A stretch of DNA of 64,000 nucleotides from Veillonella absiana (GTDB taxonomy: Bacteria > Bacillota > Negativicutes > Veillonellales > Veillonellaceae). Below the pieces are notes generated by a model, which did not search any database, was not told the DNA's origin, and saw nothing but the letters and a program-made list of their open reading frames with translations. Both the position numbers and the translations under genes were made by a program. Each line of letters opens with the position of its first letter. Within the stretch, counting starts at the first letter, position 1. Shown here in pieces: positions 54,595-62,682 of the stretch. The stretch is taken from NCBI RefSeq assembly GCF_032970905.1, contig NZ_JAWJZA010000001.1, one strand, 5' to 3'.

Positions 54595-54777
54595 ACTACT
54601 ATGGGATTATATTACATTATTTTTTAATAATGGTCAATGAGAAAAACTATCAAATATTTTATTGCTATTATTTAGAAAATAATATATAGCTAAAATTCAT
54701 AGGTATCCTAAAAATATTCATTAAACTTAACTACATAGGTTCTATCTAAAATTTACACATTAATGGGCATGCACAGT

Positions 54778-54797
54778 CTATACCCCAACCAGTATAG
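54778..54797. promoter_or_regulatory. Inverted repeat adjoining the secreted-CbiK promoter
   Basis: CTATAC-N8-GTATAG, 6-bp arms, ending six bases before the -35. Possible operator for the plus-strand gene. Confidence 0.35.
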
Positions 54798-54803
54798 GAT
54801 TTA

Positions 54804-54832
54804 TTGACACTATTTCCTGCTTCTGCTAGCAT
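54804..54832 (+). promoter_or_regulatory. Promoter of the secreted CbiK gene
   Basis: -35 TTGACA (54804-54809), 17-nt spacer, extended -10 TGCTAGCAT (hexamer 54827-54832), about 55 nt before the start codon. Confidence 0.7.
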
Positions 54833-54890
54833 GAACCTTAGATTGAATCATAATTATAGAACTACTTATTAATAAGGGAGCGTGTTTTCT

Positions 54891-55889
54891 ATGAACAACT
54901 TGTCTAAAAAATTATTTTCTACAATGCTAGGGGCTACTGCGCTGATTGCTGTGGGCACAACTATTCCTGTACAGGCAGCCTACCAATTAAACTCTGAAGT
55001 AACAACAGCAACACCAGCTCTAAAAGAAGCATCTGAAATTGGTGTTCGTACACATGAAACTGCAGCGCTTCAACAATTGGAAAATAAAGATGCTATCGTA
55101 GTAACTAGTTTTGGTACCACCTTCAAGGATACGCGAGCTAAAACAATTGATGCTACCATAGCAGCAATTCAAAAAGCACATCCAAACACTAAAATTGTTA
55201 CTGCTTTCACATCCCACATCATCATTGATCGCATCAAAGCTAATGAAGGCATTTCCTACCCTACGCCTGAAGAAGCATTAACACAGTTAAAAGCTGATGG
55301 TTATACACGTGTAGCTATGACATCCCTCAATGTGATTCCAGGAATGGAATACAAATATAGTACAGCTGTATATAACGAATACAAAAATAATTTCAAAAAA
55401 ATGACTTTGGCTACACCTCTCATATATTGGATGGGCCAAGAAGGTCAAGTTGACCAAGTCACTGAAACCATGCAAGCATTGACAACACAAATGCCTAAGG
55501 TTGGTGCACAAGATGCTATATTGATTATGGCCCATGGTACGCCGGATCCATCCAATGCGTATTATGCAGTAATGCAAGATCGTATCGATAGTTTAGGCTT
55601 AAATAATACATATATCTATACTGTTGAAGGCACACCAAACCTTGAGCAAGTCATCCCTCAATTAAAAGCAAAGGGCATCAACCATGTAACATTAATGCCT
55701 CTTATGATGGTTGCTGGTGACCATGCTAATAATGATATGGCCGGCGACGAAGAAGATTCTCATAAATCAATTTTGACAAAAGAAGGTTTCAAAGTAGATA
55801 CCTATATCCATGGTATTGGTGAAAATGCAGCGATTCAAAACATCTTTGTAGAACGCGCCAACGAAGCATTTGATGCTTTGCAAAAGTAA
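54891..55889 (+). CDS. Exported CbiK-type cobaltochelatase
   Basis: A 332-aa CbiK homologue with an N-terminal signal peptide (hydrophobic core LFSTMLGATALIAVG, cleavage after VQA at about residue 29). The mature part retains all three catalytic residues: Glu153 (PGMEYKYS), His215 (IMAHGTP) and His278 (VAGDHANND). It resembles the periplasmic CbiKP described from Desulfovibrio vulgaris, which binds haem and has been linked to haem/iron transport. The ATG at 54891 is 10 nt from AAGGGAG; an upstream GTG is too close to it. The next gene encodes an ABC substrate-binding lipoprotein, so a role in acquiring metal or tetrapyrrole outside the cytoplasm is inferred. Confidence 0.9.
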   Translation: MNNLSKKLFSTMLGATALIAVGTTIPVQAAYQLNSEVTTATPALKEASEIGVRTHETAALQQLENKDAIVVTSFGTTFKDTRAKTIDATIAAIQKAHPNTKIVTAFTSHIIIDRIKANEGISYPTPEEALTQLKADGYTRVAMTSLNVIPGMEYKYSTAVYNEYKNNFKKMTLATPLIYWMGQEGQVDQVTETMQALTTQMPKVGAQDAILIMAHGTPDPSNAYYAVMQDRIDSLGLNNTYIYTVEGTPNLEQVIPQLKAKGINHVTLMPLMMVAGDHANNDMAGDEEDSHKSILTKEGFKVDTYIHGIGENAAIQNIFVERANEAFDALQK

Positions 55890-55995
55890 TAAGAACTTTC
55901 TATTGAAATAGTATTATTTATTTCTACACCTGGGGACTTAGAAATAATTCTTGTCATCCCCTATCAAAGCTTTTACAATAATAGATAGAAACTCT

Positions 55996-56024
55996 GAAGT
56001 GCGTGTTCCTAGAATACGCACTTC
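55996..56024 (+). terminator. Hairpin between the secreted CbiK gene and the lipoprotein gene
   Basis: 9-bp stem GAAGTGCGT/ACGCACTTC with an 11-nt loop; the following tract (TCTCTCGTAT) is poor in T, so partial read-through to the downstream gene is likely. Confidence 0.5.
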
Positions 56025-56084
56025 TCTCGTATACATAACAGGGCTGTTGTTTTATCTATATTTATATTAGAAAGGCAAGTAATT

Positions 56085-57041
56085 ATGAAATCAAATCGAC
56101 TCAGTCTCATTGTTTTATTATGTGCAACGCTATTTATGACCCTCTTCCTTGCTGGATGTGGTAAAGAAGATGCAACAAAAAACGGTACCACTAAAACAGT
56201 GACCTACGAAGGGCAAAATTATACTGTCCCCGCAAATCCACAACGAATTGCCGTCCTATCTAACTCAGTGCTCTATCTCTTGGATGCTACTGGTGGCACG
56301 GCTATCGCCCGTGTTAACACAAACGATAAATTACCAGAAAAATTAGAGGCTCTTCCTGCACTTGGTCAAACTGCCAATATTAATATGGAGTCTTTACTTG
56401 GTTTAAAACCAGATTTAGTATTAGGTCTAGATTCACAACACAGCAAATATAAAGATCAGCTCAATAGCAATCATATTCCCTATATTTTAATTAATTATGA
56501 TGGTGTAAATGACAATATACCTTTAATGACATTACTTGGGGATATCACGAATCACTCAGATCAAGCAAAACAACAAATAGAAACCTACACAAAAAAGGTT
56601 GATACTGTAAAAGCTGCCATCAAAACTATAAATCCTGCAAAAGTTGCTGTATTGCGCGCCACTGGTAAAGGTGTCACAGCAGAAACAAACTTAGCCATAA
56701 CTGCTGGCATGGTAAAAGATCTAGGGATGAACAATGTAGTACTTACCCATTTATCAGATACCACAAAAGATAAAACAGTTCCCTACTCTCTCGAAACCTT
56801 GACACAAGATAATCCAGATATTATTTTTATCGTAACTATGGGCAAGGAAGAAGACATTACAAAAGCTATGGAAAAAGATATGACCTCAAATCCAGCATGG
56901 AACCATCTCAAAGCAGTGCAGAACAACAAGGTCATTTATCTACCTTCTAAATTATTCTTGCTTAACCCAGGATTGCAAACACCTGAGGCCATGGCACGTT
57001 TAGTACAAGATGCGTATGGCATAACAGTAGATTTAAAGTAA
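56085..57041 (+). CDS. ABC transporter substrate-binding lipoprotein (iron/cobalamin type)
   Basis: A 318-aa class III (BtuF/FepB-like) binding protein. A lipoprotein signal ends in the lipobox LAGC (Cys25); the fold begins NPQRIAVLSNSVLYLLDATGG and includes SLLGLKPDLVLG and the usual long central helix. Ligands of the family are ferric siderophores, haem and cobalamin; the ligand here cannot be told from sequence. AAAGG precedes the ATG. The FecCD-type permease and ATPase that could partner it lie on the opposite strand at 58565-60404. Confidence 0.9.
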   Translation: MKSNRLSLIVLLCATLFMTLFLAGCGKEDATKNGTTKTVTYEGQNYTVPANPQRIAVLSNSVLYLLDATGGTAIARVNTNDKLPEKLEALPALGQTANINMESLLGLKPDLVLGLDSQHSKYKDQLNSNHIPYILINYDGVNDNIPLMTLLGDITNHSDQAKQQIETYTKKVDTVKAAIKTINPAKVAVLRATGKGVTAETNLAITAGMVKDLGMNNVVLTHLSDTTKDKTVPYSLETLTQDNPDIIFIVTMGKEEDITKAMEKDMTSNPAWNHLKAVQNNKVIYLPSKLFLLNPGLQTPEAMARLVQDAYGITVDLK

Positions 57042-57062
57042 AACTCACCATATAATAAAGTA

Positions 57063-57106
57063 AAACGGCGATAGTCCTAGTTTTCACACTAGGACTATCG
57101 CCGTTT
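57063..57106. terminator. Bidirectional terminator between lipoprotein and OFA transporter genes
   Basis: Perfect 18-bp stem (57063-57080 with 57089-57106) with an 8-nt loop. It lies between convergent genes; tails are T-rich only in part. Confidence 0.8.
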
Positions 57107-57117
57107 ATTATATTCAA

Positions 57118-58374
57118 CTATTGTACTGCACGACTTTTTCTAAATTGCATAATCAAGCTCACCACAAGTGCTGTTCCTAATAATGCAGCATACACATATA
57201 AAGTAGATGCATATCCATTGGACTGCTCTTTTAATACAGAGATTAAGTAAGGCCCCGCTAAACCAGCCATAGCCCAAGCGGTTAAGACTTTACCATGAAT
57301 ATTACTCAAGGATTTTGTACCAAATAAATCTGCCAGATATGCTGGTAAACAAGAGAATCCACCACCATAACAAGAAATAATCACTAAGAACAAAGCTTGG
57401 AATAAAAATTCAGTAGTCGTATCGGCAAGCATAATACATGCTACAATTTCCAAAATAAAGAAAGCGATATATGTAAAACCTCGACCAATATAATCAGAAA
57501 TTGAGGCCCATACGAGTCGGCCTGCACCATTTACTAGGCCGATAATACCTACCATTGTAGCAGCTCGTTCTGGAGATAACCCTACAACTTCTTGTGCCAT
57601 TGGAGAGGCTACACTGAGAAGGCCTATACCACAAGTAATATTGATAAATAACATCCACCATAAACTATAGAAAGGCTTTGTTTTCATAGCTTCAGGCGCT
57701 GAAAATTGACGTTGTGCTGCCAGAGATTTGATTTTTTCTAGTTTTTTACTATCCTTTTCAGATTCACTTTTATTAGCTTTCAAAGCTTCTTGTACCGCAA
57801 CATCACCATCTGTCGGAGCTTTTAAATAAAAAGCAGAACCAATCATAACGATAAGATAGCTAAGGCCCATAATAATAAAAGTATTTACTAATCCCACATT
57901 AGTATTTAAAAATTGTATGGCTGGTCCCGCCACCAATGCGGCAAAACCGAAACCCATGATTGCCATACCTGTTGCAAAACCACGATTATGAGGGAACCAT
58001 TTAATGAGCGTTGACACTGGTGTAATATACCCTACACCCAGTCCTACGCCGCCAATTACACCATATGATAAATACATAAGCCATATATTATTAATATAAA
58101 TGGAGAGTCCTGTTCCTAATAATCCAAGAGAGAAACATGCCGCAGATAGTATACCTGATTTTGTAGGACCAGATTGTTCTACAAAGCTACCAAAGAATGC
58201 CGCAGACATTCCAAGGAAAAAAATAGCCAAAGAAAATGTAAATTGCACTGATGCCAACGTAGCACCTGTGGCCGCAATAATTGGTTTAACAAACACGCTC
58301 CATGCATATACACTACCTACAGAAATATGGATCCCTACTGCACTTGCAGCAATGCCCCAACGATTTCGTTTCAT
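57118..58374 (-). CDS. OFA-family MFS transporter (oxalate/formate antiporter-like)
   Basis: A 418-aa major facilitator with about twelve membrane segments and a charged central loop (about 195-230, ALKANKSESEKDSKKLEKIK). The N-terminal GSVYAWSVFVKPI, GVIGGVGLGVGYITP and the C-terminal CYGGGFSCLPAYLADLFG are OFA-family features (OxlT, YhjX). Substrates in the family are small carboxylates such as oxalate, formate and pyruvate. AGGAGG precedes the ATG. The gene is controlled by a ZTP riboswitch, which ties it to one-carbon (formyl-folate) status and makes formate an attractive but unproven substrate. Confidence 0.92.
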   Translation of the reverse strand: MKRNRWGIAASAVGIHISVGSVYAWSVFVKPIIAATGATLASVQFTFSLAIFFLGMSAAFFGSFVEQSGPTKSGILSAACFSLGLLGTGLSIYINNIWLMYLSYGVIGGVGLGVGYITPVSTLIKWFPHNRGFATGMAIMGFGFAALVAGPAIQFLNTNVGLVNTFIIMGLSYLIVMIGSAFYLKAPTDGDVAVQEALKANKSESEKDSKKLEKIKSLAAQRQFSAPEAMKTKPFYSLWWMLFINITCGIGLLSVASPMAQEVVGLSPERAATMVGIIGLVNGAGRLVWASISDYIGRGFTYIAFFILEIVACIMLADTTTEFLFQALFLVIISCYGGGFSCLPAYLADLFGTKSLSNIHGKVLTAWAMAGLAGPYLISVLKEQSNGYASTLYVYAALLGTALVVSLIMQFRKSRAVQ

Positions 58375-58393
58375 TCAAGCCTCCTGAAATAAA

Positions 58394-58490
58394 AAACGCC
58401 AACAATCTAGGCGTTTGCCCAGACGGTCGGCGTATCTTCATATGTGCAGCCTGTAGTCAATTCTACAAATCCGTCAGCCTCACATATTGC
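58394..58490 (-). promoter_or_regulatory. ZTP (pfl) riboswitch with terminator
   Basis: On the minus strand P1 ATATGTG/CACATAT (58481-58487 with 58440-58446) encloses GGCTGACGGA and a small hairpin GTAG-AATTGA-CTAC. It is followed by the family's most conserved segment GCCGACCGTCTGGGCA (58416-58431). This matches, element by element, the Fusobacterium ulcerans ZTP aptamer as remembered. Directly after it is an intrinsic terminator AAACGCC/GGCGTTT plus T tract (58394-58416) that shares bases with the 3' side of the aptamer. Ligand (ZMP/ZTP, a signal of low 10-formyl-THF) should stabilise the aptamer and permit transcription of the OFA transporter gene. Confidence 0.9.
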
Positions 58491-58506
58491 GTTTCTATTT
58501 GTATTT

Positions 58507-58535
58507 ATTGTAGCAATGAAAAAATATGGTGTCAA
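58507..58535 (-). promoter_or_regulatory. Promoter of the riboswitch-OFA transporter unit
   Basis: Minus-strand -35 TTGACA (58530-58535), 17-nt spacer, extended -10 TGCTACAAT (hexamer 58507-58512). Start of transcription would fall near 58500, ten bases before the aptamer. Confidence 0.82.
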
Positions 58536-58564
58536 TGACTTTATTGATAAATCTCAATGTGAAA

Positions 58565-59410
58565 TTAATCACATAAGCCTTTAATCTTCACATATACATG
58601 TTCATCCACTGTCTCAATTGTAGACCTCACATAAAAAATATCATGCAACAGTGATTCTGTAATTACCTCTTGAGCACTACCTGTGGTCACTAATCGCCCC
58701 TCTTGCATCACACCGATGTGATGGGAATATTGGGCCGCCAAATTGAGTTCATGTAGTACCATCAGCACCGTAAGACCTTTCGTCTCATTCAATCGTTTCA
58801 GTAATTCCATGATTTCAAATTGATGGTTAATATCTAGATATGTCGTTGGCTCATCTAATACAAGTAATTGCGGTTGTTGTGCTAATGCCATAGCAATCCA
58901 CACGCGTTGCCGTTCACCACCAGATAGAGATGGTATGAGTTGTTCACGAAGATGACTTGTCTTTGTAATCTCTAATGCTTCATCAACAGCGAGACGATCT
59001 TCCTGGGCTGTATTCTTCCACCACGCTTGGTAAGGGAAACGACCACAATATACGAGCTCCTCTACGGTCATGTCCCGTGGCATATCTGGCACCTGCGGTA
59101 GAAATGCCATATATTGTGCCAGGGACTTGTTCGTATAGGACGATAATGGTTCATTTTGAATGTAAATGGAACCTTCTGAGATTGTATTATGACCAATCAT
59201 AGCCTTTAACAAAGTACTCTTGCCACAACCATTGGGGCCGATGAGTGTAGTGATCTGCCCGCTCGGCACGGACCAGGTGATATCCTTCAACACTTGTTTC
59301 GGACCAAAAGAAAGGAACACATGATCCACTAAAATAGCAGCAGTATTATTTGTATACTCACCTTTATCCTGTTTTGTTTGAGGAATAGTTGGTGCTTTCA
59401 CAGTATCCAT
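58565..59410 (-). CDS. ABC transporter ATPase, FecE/BtuD type
   Basis: A 281-aa ATPase of the iron-siderophore/haem/cobalamin importer family. Walker A GPNGCGKST (58-66), Q-loop FLPQVPDM, signature LSGGERQRV (162-170), Walker B LLVLDEPTTYLD and the switch His in LMVLHELN are present. An N-terminal extension of about 25 residues is polar. GAGGAGG lies within the permease stop region and the ATG starts one base past that stop. Last gene of the cbiF-to-permease series. Confidence 0.95.
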   Translation of the reverse strand: MDTVKAPTIPQTKQDKGEYTNNTAAILVDHVFLSFGPKQVLKDITWSVPSGQITTLIGPNGCGKSTLLKAMIGHNTISEGSIYIQNEPLSSYTNKSLAQYMAFLPQVPDMPRDMTVEELVYCGRFPYQAWWKNTAQEDRLAVDEALEITKTSHLREQLIPSLSGGERQRVWIAMALAQQPQLLVLDEPTTYLDINHQFEIMELLKRLNETKGLTVLMVLHELNLAAQYSHHIGVMQEGRLVTTGSAQEVITESLLHDIFYVRSTIETVDEHVYVKIKGLCD

Positions 59411-59411
59411 A

Positions 59412-60404
59412 TCAATCCCTCCTCAACAAGTACAAGAAGAACGGCGCCCCAAAGAAGGCCATGATGATGCCCACAGGAATTTCAATAGGGCTGAGCATGA
59501 CGCGCCCCACTGTATCGCTCACGACGAGGACGATAGCGCCCAATAGAGCGGAACTAGGCAATAAATAGGCGTAATCGTTACCGATTAATAGGCGCACAAT
59601 ATGTGGCACCACGAGCCCTACAAAGCCGATGAGCCCCGCAATACTAACAGCGCCCGCCGCTAACAAGGCCGCTACAGCGGTCATCATGAACCGTGTTTGT
59701 TCTACAGGCAGACCAAGGCCCTTCGCTGTTTCGTCACCAAGGCTCAAAATCGTCAATCGACGAGCCCCTAAAAAGGCGAGGAATAGTCCCACTGCCGTGT
59801 ATGGGAACAGCACGTATACCTGCGGCCAACTACGCGCCGCCAGTCCCCCTACCATCCAAAGCAAGGCACCTTGCACTCGATCCCCATAGAATACGAGGAG
59901 TGCAGAAATACCGGAGCCTAAAAAAGCGGCTACAGCAACACCGGCCAAAATGATACGGCTCGGTCTCACCCCATTTTTCCAAGCCAGTGCATAGACCATT
60001 AATGCCGCTGCCATGGCTCCGAAAAAGGCAAAGCCCGGCACGAGATAATCATAGCCAGGGAACAAAATCAAAATAATAACCCCAGCGAGGCCCGCCCCAG
60101 AGGAAACACCTACAATTTGTGGATCCGCCAATGGATTTTTCATAACGGCCTGTAATATAGCACCTGATACAGCTAGGCTTGCCCCTACCAAGGAGGCCAC
60201 GATATTACGAGGCAATCGAATATTCCAAATGACCATGTCCTGTGTATCCTGCAATTGGCTAGCCCATAATGTATGCCAGATTTTTGACAATGTAATATCG
60301 GCTGAGCCAAATACGAGAGATATAATCATAGCTCCTGCTAGTAACACCAGCAGGAGCATCATAAAGGACATACGAAAAGCTTTTCTTCCAGTAGCTTCTT
60401 TCAT
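59412..60404 (-). CDS. ABC transporter permease, FecCD/BtuC type
   Basis: A 330-aa integral membrane protein with about ten hydrophobic segments. The family motifs RLPRNIVASLVGASLAVSG (condensed), NPLADPQIVGVSSGAGL, the ATPase-contact GLIGFVGLVVPHIVRLL and PIEIPVGIIMAFFGAPFFL (condensed) are clear. The ATG at 60404 with AGAGTGA upstream is preferred to a start 12 codons earlier inside cbiC. It directly follows cbiC and precedes the ATPase, so the importer is built with corrin enzymes. Confidence 0.93.
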   Translation of the reverse strand: MKEATGRKAFRMSFMMLLLVLLAGAMIISLVFGSADITLSKIWHTLWASQLQDTQDMVIWNIRLPRNIVASLVGASLAVSGAILQAVMKNPLADPQIVGVSSGAGLAGVIILILFPGYDYLVPGFAFFGAMAAALMVYALAWKNGVRPSRIILAGVAVAAFLGSGISALLVFYGDRVQGALLWMVGGLAARSWPQVYVLFPYTAVGLFLAFLGARRLTILSLGDETAKGLGLPVEQTRFMMTAVAALLAAGAVSIAGLIGFVGLVVPHIVRLLIGNDYAYLLPSSALLGAIVLVVSDTVGRVMLSPIEIPVGIIMAFFGAPFFLYLLRRD

Positions 60405-60417
60405 GTCTATCACTCTT

Positions 60418-61083
60418 TTATTTACTTTCTTTACCTTCAACTTGAAGCATATCGTTGCGTTTTACACCAGTGTATAACAAGGCATTACATACGGAAGCAG
60501 CGATGGGGCTACCACCTTTATTACCTTCTACTGTGATGTATGGCACTGGGGATACTTCAGTTAAATATTCTTTGGATTCCGCAGCGCCTACAAAGCCTAC
60601 TGGAATACCGATAATTAACGCAGGTTTTACACCTTCTTCAAGAGCCAAACGCAATACTTCGTATAACGCAGTTGGTGCATTACCGATGGCTACGATTTGA
60701 CCTTCTAGTTGTTTACCGAATGTGCGCATAGCTGCGATAGAACGAGTAACACCCAATTTTTTCGCGAGTTTTGCTACGCCTTCGTCTTTGATCAAGCAAT
60801 GTACTTCGCTATTGTGCAAAGCCAATGCTGGTTTACTGATACCAGTGCGCACCATTTCTACGTCAGTGTAGATATGGGCACCATTGTTCAATGCATCAAT
60901 ACCATGTTGTACAGCGTTAGGACTCATGCGAACAAGTTTAGCGTATTCCACGTCACCAGAGGCATGAATCGTGCGGGATACCACACGAATTTCGTCTTCT
61001 GTTAAACCTAAATCTTTTACGTAGTCGTAAATGATTTCCATACTTTTATCTTCAATTGCTTTTGGATTTTTAACGAACTCCAT
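60418..61083 (-). CDS. cbiC: Cobalt-precorrin-8 methylmutase
   Basis: A 221-aa CobH/CbiC mutase moving a methyl group from C11 to C12 to give cobyrinic acid. The catalytic His is in RTIHASGDVEYA (His40); MVRTGI, GNAPTALYEV and IGIPVGFVGAAESKE are typical. The ATG at 61083 is preferred because GGGAGGA lies upstream; the open frame extends 30 codons into cobK with no SD. It overlaps the cobK end by 14 nt. Confidence 0.96.
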   Translation of the reverse strand: MEFVKNPKAIEDKSMEIIYDYVKDLGLTEDEIRVVSRTIHASGDVEYAKLVRMSPNAVQHGIDALNNGAHIYTDVEMVRTGISKPALALHNSEVHCLIKDEGVAKLAKKLGVTRSIAAMRTFGKQLEGQIVAIGNAPTALYEVLRLALEEGVKPALIIGIPVGFVGAAESKEYLTEVSPVPYITVEGNKGGSPIAASVCNALLYTGVKRNDMLQVEGKESK

Positions 61084-61861
61084 GTAGTTCTTCCTCCCAT
61101 AAGGTATAAAATTCTTCCACCGATGAAATCTGTGGACCGTTAATGGTAACACGTGGACGGTCAATGACCACAATATGGATACCTAAATCCATAGCCGCCT
61201 GTAATTTAGTATCTGCACCGCCTACGAGGCCAGAGTTTTTCATTACCACTACAGATGCTGCCGTATCCTTGAACATGATTTTATTCATATCATAGGAAAA
61301 TGGACCTTGCATACCGATGATGTATTTAGGACTCACAGCAAGATCCTCCATCATTTGTAATACTTCTGCAGTTGGTAACACGCGAGTCCAAACCTGACAA
61401 TCTTGGAGTACCTCAGCCTTGGCAAAAATATGCATCGTCTTGCTCCCCGTTGTAAGGTATACACGACTATTTTCATCATGAGCTAACTTACCGGCTAATG
61501 CAGCCGCCGTTACCTCATCTTGTACGACATGTAATTTGTCATACTTTGGTAATGGTACCTCCTTACGTTCAAAACGAACGAAAGGAATGTCCATTTTCTT
61601 AGCCGCCTCTTGTGCCGTAGCCGTTACGATAGCTGCATAGGGATGGCTCGCATCGATGAGTAAACGGATGTTGTTATCTTGAATGAGGTCACACATGGCA
61701 CTTTCATCAAGGCGCCCTGTATGAACGGTAATGCCAGGATGCTCGGCCAATTGTGCGCCGTATTGGCTCACGACAGATACGAGGACCTCCTCACCGGAGT
61801 GTTCCTGCACGCGGGCCGCTAAATTACGACCATCTAGCGTTCCTGCAATGACCCAAATCAT
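61070..61861 (-). CDS. cbiJ: Precorrin-6A reductase CobK/CbiJ
   Basis: A 263-aa NADPH-dependent reductase of the corrin macrocycle. IWVIAGTLDGRNLA at the N-terminus, DASHPYAA in the middle, LTTGSKTM and a late VMKNSGLVGGADTKLQAA are characteristic. Its ATG overlaps the cbiH stop by 4 nt (ATGA) without a clear SD, so it depends on coupling. Confidence 0.93.
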   Translation of the reverse strand: MIWVIAGTLDGRNLAARVQEHSGEEVLVSVVSQYGAQLAEHPGITVHTGRLDESAMCDLIQDNNIRLLIDASHPYAAIVTATAQEAAKKMDIPFVRFERKEVPLPKYDKLHVVQDEVTAAALAGKLAHDENSRVYLTTGSKTMHIFAKAEVLQDCQVWTRVLPTAEVLQMMEDLAVSPKYIIGMQGPFSYDMNKIMFKDTAASVVVMKNSGLVGGADTKLQAAMDLGIHIVVIDRPRVTINGPQISSVEEFYTLWEEELHGVR

Positions 61862-62682
61862 AATTTATAGCCACGTGGTGTAATCATACGACCATTTTCC
61901 ACGTATGTTTGGCTATTACCGATGATAACCAATGTTTGCATATCTACTTCTTCTTTTGTGAAGTTTTCAAGATCAGAAATCACCATATGCTGTCCAGGAC
62001 GACCTGCTTTTTGTACGATACCTACAGGTGTTTTAGGATCGCGGTGTTTCAATACGATTTCTCGAACTTCATCAAGATGAGTCACACGTTTTTTACTGCG
62101 TGGATTGTACAAGGAAATAACCATATCCCCTTCTGCGCAAAGGTCAGCACGTTTTTTAATCAAATCCCAAGGTGTCATCAAGTCACTCAAGCTGATCACT
62201 GCAAAATCATGCATCAATGGAGCACCTAGTACAGATGCAGCCACGTTTACCGCACTCAATCCAGGTACGATATCAACGGATGGGCGATTGTCAGCTGGGA
62301 CTTTATTAGCCAATTCCAATACTAGACCCGCCATACCGTAGATACCGGAATCACCAGAGGATACTACCACAACTTGGTGACCAGCTACGGCCAAATCAAC
62401 GGCTTGTTGGCAACGATCTACTTCTTGCATCATCGCAGTGCCTACAGTTTCTTTGCCTTCAATAAGGTCTTTAATTAAATCAAGATATGTCAAATACCCA
62501 ACCACACGATCTGCACCGAGAATGGCTTCACGAGCTCGTGGTGTCATAAATTCTTCATCACCAGGGCCAATGCCGATTACTTTGATGTTACCAGTGCAAT
62601 GGCTACCGTTGTTTTGGGATAAATTGTTTTCTTCTGCAATAATGTTTGGCTCTTGGCCGCTAGTAACGCTGTTGTCTCGCAT
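61858..62682 (-). CDS. cbiH: Cobalt-precorrin-3 C17-methyltransferase
   Basis: A 274-aa SAM-dependent methylase (CobJ/CbiH) that also contracts the ring. The core starts at about residue 32 with IKVIGIGPGDEEFMTPRA; VVSSGDSGIYGMAG, VPGLSAVNVAAS and SLYNPRSKKR follow. The first 31 residues (polar, Asn/Ser/Glu-rich) are an extension encoded inside the 3' end of cbiG in another frame. No alternative start lies between this extension and the core, and AGGAG precedes the ATG, so the extension is probably real. Confidence 0.94.
   Translation of the reverse strand: MRDNSVTSGQEPNIIAEENNLSQNNGSHCTGNIKVIGIGPGDEEFMTPRAREAILGADRVVGYLTYLDLIKDLIEGKETVGTAMMQEVDRCQQAVDLAVAGHQVVVVSSGDSGIYGMAGLVLELANKVPADNRPSVDIVPGLSAVNVAASVLGAPLMHDFAVISLSDLMTPWDLIKKRADLCAEGDMVISLYNPRSKKRVTHLDEVREIVLKHRDPKTPVGIVQKAGRPGQHMVISDLENFTKEEVDMQTLVIIGNSQTYVENGRMITPRGYKL

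Larger units (their letters stand above)
54456..54890. other. Divergent control region between two cbiK paralogues
   Basis: About 435 bases, very AT-rich, without a gene. It carries a Fur-box-like sequence at 54580-54594, an inverted repeat CTATAC-N8-GTATAG at 54778-54797 and the plus-strand promoter at 54804-54832. No cobalamin riboswitch was recognised. Confidence 0.6.

Noticed and set aside
55931..55960. GGGGA...TCCCC inverted repeat after the exported CbiK gene
   Set aside because: Short arms and mismatched interior; the nearby hairpin at 55996-56024 is a better candidate.
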